Shown: positions 1 through 10,400 of the stretch, one piece after another | Layout of the letters: each line of letters starts with the position of its first letter | Numbering within the stretch: the first letter of the stretch is position 1 | DNA from: Bigelowiella natans CCMP2755 | Taxonomy: Eukaryota; Cercozoa; Chlorarachniophyceae | Direction: 5' to 3' | Assembly (NCBI GenBank): GCA_000320545.1 | Contig: ADNK01000901.1 | Location: 1 to 40,061, forward strand | Length of the DNA stretch: 40,061 bases | Translations under genes and position numbers: made by a program | The notes under the pieces: model-generated | The model's input: the letters and a program-made list of their open reading frames with translations, nothing else | What the model was told of the DNA's origin: nothing | The model's database searches: none

Positions 1-19
1 GGGGGGGGGAGTGGAAGAC

Positions 20-65
20 CATCATCATCATCATTATCATCATCATCATCATCATCATCATCATC
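20..65. repeat. (ATC)n microsatellite
   Basis: Nearly pure trinucleotide tract at the left edge, upstream of the first CIAO2 exon seen, probably intronic. A related (ATG)n tract lies at 186-221 in the next intron. Confidence 0.85.
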
Positions 66-96
66 TTTGTTATTAAAGATAGCGTAATATGATAAG

Positions 97-186
97 GTTC
101 ACCCTGATCTAATAGAGTTACATACTGACGTAACAAATGGTTTGGATAGGCTAACTGTTAAGGTAGTACCAGTAGTAGTTGTAGTA

Positions 187-223
<37 letters not shown>

Positions 224-1007
224 GCCAGCATACCGTCAACATCATTGCTTCAGAAGTAAGTTATGATATGTATGTGAGGAGGTCTTGTTTATAAATAACA
301 TCATGTACTAGCATATATAGTATTGCTGTTACTATTACTAGTACTATTATTTGTGTTGTTATTGTTGTTGTAGGTGCGTCCTACTGTTCCACATTGCAGT
401 GTAGCATCACTAATAGGCTTATGCATACATCTCACATTGTCAAGGTACTCACTATCATCATCAACATCATACGTAATATCCTATTTCAGTGCAGTACAGC
501 AACCATCAAATGTTGGCTAGATGGTTATAGTGTCGTTAGTTGTATTATCGTCTCAGTGCACTTCATTGTTCTTCAACATGATGTAATAACTCTTTTTTAT
601 CACAGATATTTAGATATTGATCGTGTAAAGTTGTCCGTTCGCATGGCTGAAGGGTCTCACAACCAAGAGGAAGATGTCAATGCCCAATTAGCGGTAGTAG
701 TAGTAGTAGTAGTAGTAGTAGTGAAAGGTGAGACCAACGACAAAGGCATATAGTAGAAGCAGTAGTAGTACTAGTAGTAGTAGTAGCAGTAGTATGTGCG
801 GAGATAGTCGAGCTGCATGCATATGCTCATTATCAATACTGCAAATCGGTGCCGATTGATTTCCACTCACATTCTCACGAAGTAAGATACATCTTCTCTG
901 TGTGTTAATTATCTTAGGATAAGGAGAGAGTCAGTGCTGCTCTTGAAAACAAAGCACTTCTAGAACGATTAGAAACGATGATGATTTTGTGTGGTACTAA
1001 AAGTTGA
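97..1007 (+). CDS. CIAO2: CIAO2/MIP18-family cytosolic Fe-S assembly factor (3' part, 4 exons)
   Basis: Exons at 97-162, 374-444, 606-693 and 918-1007 (TGA) join in phase and encode 104 residues of a MIP18/FAM96 (DUF59) protein. The joined frame contains the family signature VRPTVPHCSVASLIG, whose Cys is the conserved reactive cysteine, and ends with NAQLADKERVSAALENKALL, matching the family's conserved C-terminal helix. CIAO2 works in the CIA targeting complex with CIAO1 and MMS19, delivering Fe-S clusters to cytosolic and nuclear apoproteins. Family members are about 150-160 residues, so the N-terminus lies in exons left of the window or in the repeat-rich first 96 bases. Donors are GTAGTA at 163 and 694, the second running straight into a (GTA)n tract. 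The assignment rests on the last three exons; the boundary of the first (acceptor at 95-96) is less certain. Confidence 0.88.
694..793. repeat. (GTA)n microsatellites beginning at the CIAO2 intron-3 donor
   Basis: The intron starts GTAGTAGTAG and continues as a GTA/TAG tract to about 723, with a second tract near 757-793. The first repeat unit is itself the 5' splice site. Confidence 0.8.
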
Positions 1008-1824
1008 TGCTTTGACGGATTGTCTCCCACTTGTATATATACAACATTATCATGCTACATGATACAGAAAGTGATTATGCAGTACAATGGTTTGTATATA
1101 GTTTCTACTGCGTAGCGTATTTATATGTTGTCGGTCATTACTGTACGAGCTAACAAAGCTGCTTTCGTAATAATGTGGTGGATGTTTTTTCGTATCCACT
1201 TCTATAACTTCATGCTATGCGACACATGTTTTGTCTATTGCACACGCTTGCGTAGCACATACGATCTACGTAAGATTGGATATACGACGGCTGAGGACAA
1301 TGTGAGTCGTTACCATACGATGCACTACATCTTGCATCTATGCATCATGCGCTTTGTGCATGCAATACTAGATATTATAACTGTTACATGTTATGACTTG
1401 CTACATTACAGCCAACAAGCCTTTCTAAGCTTTGTGTACGTATGCTGACATCACGTACGTGTGGAACTTGTATGTGCAACTGCTATACTGTGTAACATGT
1501 ACATATAGGCACATGCGCGCCTTTTCTGTGCTACCTCGCATCGCCCTTGTTATAGCGCACGTACAAATAAGACGACACTAGCACTTCTGGGCGGAGTCCA
1601 CATGCATGTTGCATTATAACTGTACATGCATATGATGTAACCTACACGGCTAGATGGTGACATATGATGTCTAAATGTGCATGCCAATACCTCATGCTGT
1701 GTGTGCATGTATTGTATCTCTATGTGCCTATGTACCAATAGGTGACGTGATAAGATAATAAATGGACAAGACGACTGTTGCTACTTCTCCTTCTTCTTAC
1801 GATATCTTGCTAGATTTGCTATTA
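1008..1824. other. Convergent intergenic spacer 1 (CATG-rich, microsatellite-poor)
   Basis: No credible gene is seen between the CIAO2 stop (+) and the stop of the minus-strand gene. The sequence is rich in TGCATGCA, ACATGT and GTACATGC words, for example around 1357-1400 and 1600-1690, and has almost no trinucleotide repeats. Short ORFs exist on both strands but lack family features or consistent splice context. Composition matches three other convergent spacers in the window. Confidence 0.6.
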
Positions 1825-2332
1825 TCATCGCATTGGCGGTGCTGACGGCCTTTGTTTGGTATCTGCACCACCATAATATCTTCTCACACCCTTGGCTTCT
1901 TCCTCTCCTAAAGCTCCTGAGTTGTGCCCCGCTAGCAATTCAGGGCCTGATGTCAGTCATTATTAGAGGAAACAAAAGGGGATGAGGACTAAAATAACAC
2001 TAACACATCAAATGGACAGCTATAAATAGTAAGTTGTAGCAGCAGCATCATCACTGCATTGATGCCTACTATATAATACGAGCGTGTATAGTGTTTTCAT
2101 GATTTGGTCCTTCTCCAGTCTCCAACGACTCCGATACTGCGAACAACAGTGATGCTACTAATTATCTACATGTTACTATGGTTGTTGTTGTTGTGGTTAT
2201 CACCATTATTGTGCACTAAATGAGCTTCTTGTATGACGGCACAACAGCAGCATAGTCCGCAAGAGTACACACACCAATCACAGAAACAATTTTTCCTAAA
2301 TCATGGAAGGTAGAGTTAGTAGGTAGATAGAC

Positions 2333-2364
<32 letters not shown>

Positions 2365-3075
2365 CAAAACAACTATGCAAATTATTTATTACAACTTTAT
2401 TTATCACAAAATCTGAAATCTCATGCATATATTACTGTGTAATCCACATCTGCTCTCCTCCTCCTCCTCCTCCTCCTTCTCCTACTACTACTTGAACTAA
2501 TATTACTACTATCTGCTTCTCTTAAAATGTACTACCGGAAAGGGTTAAGACAGGTTACTTTGAATGTCTCGAATATGCAATTATCATCCTTCCACTCGGT
2601 CTATGTAATGATGATGACGATGATGATAATGATGATGATGGATGCACAAACAACAGCAAAGAGTATACCTACAATACACCGATGATACGTTAGCATGATA
2701 CGTCAGCATGATAATAGCATCAAAGAAATTCAAAGTGTGATGACACAGGCACGCACTCTGAGGTGGTATTTGGAACGAAGGCGCATCCTATTTATTGGCC
2801 CGACAATCGGCATTGCAACCGCGTACTAGCATCATATTCATTACAAACATAAGATTCATGATCACGGAAGGATGTGGTCATCATAGAAGAAGAAGAATAA
2901 AAATGAAGAAGCTTTAATAAAGAAAAGGAGGAGCACATCGTAGTATTGTTTTTCTTGATAATAAGATGCATAATAAGCACTTTGTTCTTTTGTTATCATC
3001 AAGGATAGGGATGGGGCTCCAAGCATATTTAGTTGTTGTTGTTGTTGTTGTACTACTTCTACAACTACAACAAAA

Positions 3076-3113
<38 letters not shown>

Positions 3114-4380
3114 TAGCAAAAATCATGGTAAATTGAGGTGATAAGATACTCAAGAAGTAGAGTGAGGGCTTCAGTAAATCAATCATGGTAAATGATGGTC
3201 ATGTTGGAGGGGATCATAGTAAAAATAAATATTAGATTAATAACAGTAGTAGTAGCAATCATCGTCACGCTCGTCGTCGTTGTTGTCGTGTTATTGGAGG
3301 AATGAGCACGTGTCGTGATGTTCTCCTTCTACTTCTTTGCAACAACGTATTATCGATAGCAAAATCATGATTCATTATATACCGCAATACAGCACAACGG
3401 ACAGCTGTCTCCGAGGCCATCCTGAGCAGCAGGGTCAAGAAGCATTAACAAAAAAGAGTATTCAATGATGAAAACAACTCTTTACGTGGTGTCTATCATT
3501 TTTTTCTTATCGTTATCGATGTTTTTTGCTATGTTACCCTCATTGTCATTCCTGCAAGAACACACGGGAAGCAACACCCAAGGATGCACTCTACGAAGAG
3601 TAGCGCAATAGTGACAAACAATAGCACATGTTGTAACACATACAACGCACACATAACACACACATACACAGCATAGTTGCTAAGATCATTAGGTAGTTCT
3701 ACTGGTGCTTGGGTTGATATATTTCTTTATATATATCTCTCTAACTGAAGTATTGCTGTTGCATGGACTTTTGAGTGGAAGGGCCAATGAAAAAGACTCA
3801 CGACAAACGAATCGGCATCATCTACCGCATTGAAGGAGCGGGCAGCAGGATATGATGTAAATGCAAGATGAGCAAGTAGCAAGTAGAGCGAGGAGGAGGA
3901 GGGTAGCGACCAAGATATCATGCCATAAGCAACATACAACCATTTTACTGCCTGATCCTCTTCGCAAAGATTGATCTAGCTGGTTCATCATCATCATTAT
4001 CATCATCACAATCAAACGTGAAGTTACTCACTACTGGTTCCAATATTTGTCCTTTCATAAACCCACAAGTCAACATATTCATCTCGACTCTGATGATGAT
4101 GATAATAATGATAATGAAAATGATGATCGACTCTGATGATGATGACAACAATGATAATGATAATGATGATGATGATGATGATGGACATGATGACGATGGC
4201 GATGATGATGAGGGATCAGAGTGACTTGGAAGCATATCTAACATAACTACTACACCTTTCCCAAGCAGAACCCATCCTGAGGTCTACAAAGCTGCCAGAC
4301 TTGATCACCATTACCGAATAGCCTTGTAGCATTATTTCAAATGACAAAGCAGAAGGGCTGCAGCTCAGGAAGCAGAGACA

Positions 4381-4426
<46 letters not shown>

Positions 4427-4576
4427 GAAATCAGAGTTGAACATCACCAGGGCATTCTGAGGTCCTCCTTCGTCCCGAAACACGCTCCTCCCTTGGAGTC
4501 TAGATCTAACAGGAGAAGAAGTAGACGATGAAGGAGGAGGAGGAGGAGATACAACCAATTCGAAATTCAAACATCA
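1825..4576 (-). CDS. Unidentified multi-exon gene, boundaries partly unresolved
   Basis: The best-supported piece is a terminal exon at 1946-1825 with a good acceptor, encoding 39 residues (GHNSGALGEEEAKGVRRYYG near its start, ending APPMR) before TGA. Further candidate exons on the same strand lie near 2295-2217 (GKIVSVIGVCTLADYAAVVP), about 3130-2850, 3440-3390 (MASETAVRCAVLR), 3985-3910, 4131-4075 (DEYVDLWVYERTNIG, followed by a GTGAGT donor), 4330-4264 and about 4530-4460. Competing frames exist in several of these and I could not chain all phases, so the full protein is not given. An ATG near 4576 would be about 30 bp from the earliest methyltransferase ATG on the other strand. I do not recognise the family. 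Introns contain (ATG)n, (CTA)n and (GTT)n tracts. Confidence 0.4.
2333..2364. repeat. (ATG)n microsatellite
   Basis: Pure GAT/ATG tract in an apparent intron of the minus-strand gene, just upstream (on that strand) of the candidate exon at 2295-2217. Other tracts in the same gene: CTC repeats at about 2456-2476, GTT at 3033-3050 and CTA at 3080-3111. Confidence 0.8.
4384..4417. repeat. (GA)n microsatellite
   Basis: GA/CT tract. On the minus strand it reads as a long polypyrimidine run ahead of a possible acceptor. Confidence 0.8.
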
Positions 4577-4868
4577 TCCACACTACTCGGTAAACTACTA
4601 ACTAACATGAGGGTCTCCAGAGGGTCTCCGAGACTAGACCAATATCTCCAGAGATTCTTCAACGCTTTTCTTTTAACATGCGTCGTAAATCTCCAGATAT
4701 TCTCTGAGATTTTGTTCCAAGCAAAGCCAGCCGCACTTCGACCACCTCAACCAGCGGGGGGGACAGCTATTACTCTGCACCAAATATCTACTACTACTAC
4801 TACTACTGCTACAAAATAGTAGCAGTAGCTCCTACATACATCATAGGGATATCAGAGTACTACCTTAG
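4577..4868. promoter_or_regulatory. Divergent 5' region, unresolved first exon of the methyltransferase
   Basis: This lies between the probable starts of two divergent genes. An ATG at 4607 opens a plus-strand frame of 26-27 codons that could end at a donor near 4685-4688 in the phase required by the exon starting at 4869. This is only a candidate. The segment ends with a (CTA)n tract at about 4789-4807. Confidence 0.3.
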
Positions 4869-6917
4869 CCGAACACTGTCAATCAACCATCAGGAGACCT
4901 GGGAAAGTCCAATGTACCGTGGCGACGAGCATTAGACGGAGCACTGAAACAAGCGAGCGATCAGAGTCAGCCACAGAAGAAGGAAAAGGAGGCGGCGTTG
5001 CACAGACCTGCTATCAGAATGATGGATGTTACAGCCAGCGATGAAGACAACATGAAGAGTAGAATTGGGGATGAAAGCGCCGTCGGCGGTACAAGGTCGA
5101 TGGCACAAGGCGGTGTTGAGCAGCCAACATTGAGGACAGCAAATGCAATAAAGTTGCAGGATCAGAAGAAGATTCATACTGATGATAGTGATGGTGATAC
5201 GAGCCACCATAATCAGAAAAAGAAAGCTGAGATGGTAATTCTGATATATGACGTCGCTAAGAAGAAGAACATTGGAACGATTATAAGATCTGCAGTTGCC
5301 TTCGGGGTATCCAAGATTCTCGTTGTCGGCCAGGTATGATAGCCTGCTGCTACTGCTGCTAATGCTGCTGCTGTTGGTGCCCAATAGGATTGAGCAAACC
5401 GTCGTTGATGTATATACACATATTATATATATATATATATATATATATTATCAATTAAGAATTCAAGTGCTTCTTTGACTGAATATCGCAGAAAAGAAAT
5501 CTCAAGACTTTTGGCCACCAGAGAACAAGAAATTTCATGCAGGTAGGGAGTACATGGAAAGTAATCGACGAAAATATGGTGAACAGCACTCATCAATGAA
5601 CGAGCTCCTCGCACTTGTGTCTCACCACTTACTCACACTCATCACGCAGTAGTACAATTATATGATGTCGGTATGTTCTCATCATCATATCAATCAGTTC
5701 ATATACTTTGAGAAACTAGAGGAGGCTGTCAAGCATTTGAAAGACTCAAATTTTGAAATACTGGGATGCGAAATATGCGATTCTGCGAAGTCTGTTGTCT
5801 CACATCCATTTCGAGGAAACACAGCTTTCATGTTTGGCAATGAGGTAGTAGGAGTAGCAATGGTAGTACAAGGAGGGAAAAACGATGATGCGAATACGAT
5901 TTACACAGCCCAATAGTGATTGTTATAGAAGAGTGGCAATAGTAAGATGAAGTACATACAATAATCAGGGCTCTGGGATGAATGCGAAAGCGCTAAAAGC
6001 ATGTGATAGATTCATGTACGACCCCCGCTTAACGTTCAAAATATGATGATGATGATAATGATGATGATGATGACGATGGCCAAACTCATGATGATCTTGT
6101 TGGAGGGGTTTTGATAAATGATTATCTTTTAAGATACATACCACAACATGGGCATGGAACAGCATCTCTCAACGTCAGTGTAGCAGCCTCGATTATTCTC
6201 CATCATTTTGCCGTATGGGCATGCTATCATGAAACAGGAAGGTAATGGAAGTAAAAGTAGTAACATCTAGTATCCGTATGAGTGAATTTCAACTTCGTAT
6301 CGTACCGCTGAGAAGATAATCATGATCTTATTGTTCGTCATCATCGTCGTCAGCGTTGTAATTATTATGCTGGTGTGGGTGTCTATATCTCTTTATGTGC
6401 CTACTACTACTACTATAAAGGGAAGGATACAAATTTGTTGTTGATGAAGCTAAGAAGGTTGCAGAGCCCCATAAAAACTTCCGTCCTACGGAGAAAGATT
6501 TACATCGGCAGAGGAGAATACAAGCACGAGAAGCCAAACTAAGGTGCTTGAAGGGAAAGTAATAGTAGTAGTAGCAGCAGCAGCAGCAGCAGTAGTTCTT
6601 CGCGCTTCTATACAATAATCGAAACACAAGCGGGAAAACCGTAAGAAAAGAAATATTTGTCTTAGAATTTGAAGGAACAGTCAGTAGGTTTTGTATTGAT
6701 CATTCATTGGCATTTCATCTGTGCTTTTGTATCGTGTAGAGAAGAACAACGGGAACAACATCAACAGTATCAGACGTCGTCTACAGGAGGACCATCTTCT
6801 AGTTCTTCGCATAGTGATGAAGCTGTCGCTCAACCACCCATGAAAAAACGACAAGTCTGTGAAACCGCTGTTGCCGTAGCAACTGTCATTTCCTCTTCCT
6901 CCAACGCCATGAAATGA
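4869..6917 (+). CDS. SpoU/TrmH-family (SPOUT) RNA 2'-O-ribose methyltransferase
   Basis: Seven exons join without a phase break: 4869-5333, 5492-5542, 5698-5844, 5969-6015, 6134-6241, 6421-6558 and 6740-6917 (TGA), giving 377 residues plus a missing or short N-terminus. The first exon opens at a TAG acceptor; internal ATGs at 5019/5022 could also be the start. SPOUT motif 1 is KKKNIGTIIRSAVAFG, motif 2 is NTAFMFGNE followed across an intron by GSGM, and motif 3 is PQHGHGTASLNVSVAASI. These form the trefoil-knot SAM site. The family methylates 2'-OH of tRNA or rRNA bases; the substrate cannot be told from sequence. Downstream of the catalytic domain is a basic segment (EGYKFVVDEAKKVAEPHKNF) and a Ser-rich tail not needed for catalysis. 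The donor of exon 3 is GTAGTA. Confidence 0.9.
5424..5449. repeat. (TA)n microsatellite
   Basis: Alternating AT tract inside intron 1 of the methyltransferase gene. Confidence 0.85.
6042..6076. repeat. (ATG)n microsatellite
   Basis: Tract in the intron between methyltransferase exons 5969-6015 and 6134-6241. Confidence 0.8.
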
Positions 6918-7483
6918 AGAAGCAGCAGAGTGCCAACAATTTGCATTATATTTGCAAGAACACTCGAGCTGCCAAACTATAAGAGTTCCACAGAGCTAGC
7001 AGGATAATAGGTCACAACCCCATAGCATGCCTGCATGTCTAGATGTACGATGAGTTTAAACATGCACGACGACGACTGTGAATGTTACAGTTACGTTGCC
7101 GATAATTTGCCTCTTAGATATCTTCCTGGTATACCAGTTTTACCGTGCGTTTTTGCCATGTTTGATGCTTGTAAATGATGACCGATCAACATTATTGCTC
7201 TGCCACTCGGAGGTTATTCCTTCGTAATTGCATGCAGATACATGTAGATGTACATCGTAGCTAAGCATGCGGCATGCAACGACGGATACGATCTAGCGAT
7301 GTTCACATGTAAATGAAGAGAGTGAGCGCATGCACATATAATACATGCATCACCGCTGTAAGACTAGATGAGGTAGAGCTGTCCAAATTCATCGAAGCAG
7401 AGATCGCAGCAGCGGTGAGCTAGAGATGTACGTGTTCTCAACATCAATCCAAAAGTAATTGTAAGCCTAGAAGTGTCGATCAC
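6918..7483. other. Convergent intergenic spacer 2 (CATG-rich)
   Basis: Lies between the methyltransferase stop and the stop of the long minus-strand gene. It contains many GCATGC, ACATGTAGATGTACAT and CATGCATC words, and no trinucleotide repeats. No gene or RNA is recognised. Confidence 0.6.
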
Positions 7484-10400
7484 TCATGTGTTAGTCTTCA
7501 CCGGAGGCCATTTTTTCCTCCTAACTGCTGCTCTTTTTTTGTTTGATTCTTCATGAGCATTGTCGACAATGTCGCTTCGGCTTGCTTTTGGAACAGCAAC
7601 GCTGCCAGAAAATTTGTGTTTCAGTGCTTCAATTTTGCTCGCTTTTTTTGTAGCACTAATCCTTCGCCTACTATTTCCCGTGAGCCCGGCAGATTTTGCT
7701 TTCGATTCTTGCTTAGGACTTGATTTGGCTGCTGAAGTGGTAGCTTCCTTATGCTCTTTTGAAGAAATGTTTTTAATTCCTACTATTTTTTTCCTCATCA
7801 GACTGCTTTTTGTTGCTTTCATCATGCTAGAGGTTTTAGCTACGCTGAAGCTTCTTGATAGCTCCCTGACCAATGAAACTGGTGACGCGGGGCGTGCGTT
7901 TGTATAAGATGAGGAACTGTTGCTATTTTGGAGACTAGTTTCTTTAAATTTCGATTTCTCTCTAACATCTTGAGATCTTGCCGGTTTTTGAGCCTGTGCG
8001 CCAATGTCGTCTTTAATGGCACTATCCATACTATATCCTTCGATGAGTTTCATGTTCAATTGGACCAACCTTCGAGCCGGTGGTGGAGGAGGAACTATAG
8101 CTGTGTCAACGGTCTCAGGCGGTAAGGGAATTGCTCCATTGACTTTCTGTCGTCGTGGAGATATGATCGGAAGAGAATAGGAACTGGTTTCATGATGGCT
8201 ATGAGATGTGGAGGGGACGGTAGAGTTAATCTCATGATGGCGAGCAGATGTGGACTGAGGAGATAGGAAGGGAGGAGGGGATCCAGAGTTTTGCGCACTA
8301 TCAATTAGCAGAGGAGATCGTTTGTCAATTTCCTGCTTATTTCCAACAAATTTAGTAGGATGTAGTGTAGCAGAGGCCGGGACATCTTCCTCCATCTCCG
8401 ATGACGCACTGAAAGTATCCCACGACATCAAGAAGAGTGCAACTAATATCGAATTGTGATTACCTAATTCTATTCGGCGTTGAGCCACTAACGCTGCCTC
8501 GAGGCGTCACGTCTAGAGGCATTTCTTCGTTCTGTAGTATAAAAGAATTGTATATTCACTACTAATCTTCCTTGTAATTATGAAATAATATGATAATGGA
8601 AGATAGTTACCATATTATCTGTCTCAATATGATGACTAATGACATGCCTCATTGTTGCGGTAATAAGCTTGTGGGGTATCTGTGTAATTAACATTATGTT
8701 GCATATGATAGCTCAATTTCCACTAATCTCACCTTCCACTCAAATGATTTGGTTTCTGTGGCTGCTCCATATATTTTAGTCCCCCCTAGTACAAGCAGCG
8801 TGAAAAGGCAATATGCTAATTAAACTTAGATTTAGTTACCTTGATTGCTCGACACCTTAGGATAGAGGAGGTCAAGTTCACTCTTAAATTAACAAACCAC
8901 ACATATATTTCCGACATGAAAGATTAGTTTATTTGATTTATTCTAACCATAGCATCCGGAATATATGTCCTCAAATGGGTACCCAAGTGAGGAGAGGAAT
9001 TCGGGAGACTCTGCATTACTCAGCTAAGATTAATATATCCCAAACTATTCAATCTATAATAAAAACCTGAAGATATTTGAGTAGCTCAACTACAAACGTC
9101 TTACGATCTCTGTCCTTGTTTTGCTGTGTTATAAATGTTGAAATTACTACAAGCTTGAGGTTGCAATAATTGTGTTTAGGTTGAATCTAAATTTGAAAGA
9201 CCTTCGATAATTTTCGAATTGATAATAGGAACTTAATCTGGAGGTTTAATACATACATTAGAAAACTCGACAAACTATTAACTCAAGTGACAATGAACTA
9301 CTTCCTCGAGGATAGAAATGTCAAACTTCGATGACCACAAGGTTCGGTCACTATTGCTCGAAGCAACTGACTTGCTGAGGGTACAGAAATATAGCAGCTG
9401 CAAAATGTAACGAATACAAGGAAAAATTATACTGACTCATATGCGTGGTATATAACCACCAAGAGATGAATGACTGTGTCTATAATCCTTATAACCTACA
9501 TAAAAGGCCCTATTAATATTGATTTTTTAAAACTAATTGGAAAGTAGAAAGCAACCTTCTTCCAGGATTTTGTGTCATTTGTCATATTTTTAAGCATCCC
9601 TTCTTTGCGTTCTTCATGTGTTACTGACAAAATCTTAAACATTGAATACTCAAATTAGTGTGCAAAAATTGGGTCGCAAAATTTGGGGTGAGATCTATGG
9701 AACCATTGAATATAAAAGCTCTCTAGCAACGAGGAAAAGTGCGTCAGCCCGCGTCTGTCGAGTTGATTTTCCGATATCTAGGATAACAATAATCAGTTAC
9801 ACCGTACAATTCAATGCTACCTAATTCTTACTCGATGCAGACAAGAACGAAGATTCTGCTCTACTGTGGTAACTTGCAGCTTGGAAGAAAGAAGCATTTG
9901 TAATCAAACGAGTCACGAAGAATAGAGTTCGTTCAAGCTCTAGGTCGCTGTTTTATTAAAACAAGATATAGATTTAGATCGAATAGCATTCGCCAAGAAC
10001 TCAAATTCATAATGTAGCCTACGTTCGTATCAAAATATATGAGAACGTACTTGTTTTCAATTAACAGTGAATCGTGGCGATGGATTAATGCAAAAATTCC
10101 AACCCCGAGCTTCACTATGCGGGGGTTCTAACAAAATTAAAAAAAGAAGTTTATGTTCCACATCCCACTACAATCAGCTTTCTAACGAACCAGAAGCATT
10201 AATGACGACAGATTGGCACTTAAATTTTTGGAACTCGAAGTATCACTTCCACTTCCCCAACTTTTCGAAGAAGTTTTACTCTCTTCGATACTTGAGTTTT
10301 GTCTCTGGTTGTGTTCAGGTTCAATCTTTGATGTCAGGTGCACCTGCACGATCATTATGATCATCATTATCACAAAAATTAATAAATGTTAAATTTCATG

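Noticed and set aside
1125-1448. 107-codon open frame in convergent spacer 1
   Set aside because: No recognisable motif, unusual Cys/His/Tyr-rich composition, and it is made of the CATG-rich spacer sequence.
2200-3200. Glycerol-3-phosphate dehydrogenase as identity of the minus-strand gene 2
   Set aside because: A few fragments (AVDDADSFVV, DLWVYE) resemble that family, but no GxGxxG Rossmann motif was found at the expected place and the last exon does not match.
4018-4224. Plus-strand acidic protein ending in Asp-rich runs
   Set aside because: The Asp run is a GAT microsatellite. The minus strand offers a GTGAGT donor and acceptor around 4131-4075, and gene order favours the minus strand, although this region stays uncertain.
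7560-7907. 115-codon plus-strand open frame with hydrophobic stretches
   Set aside because: It is antisense to the last exon of the long minus-strand gene; its hydrophobic look mirrors the Lys/Ser-rich codons of the real strand.
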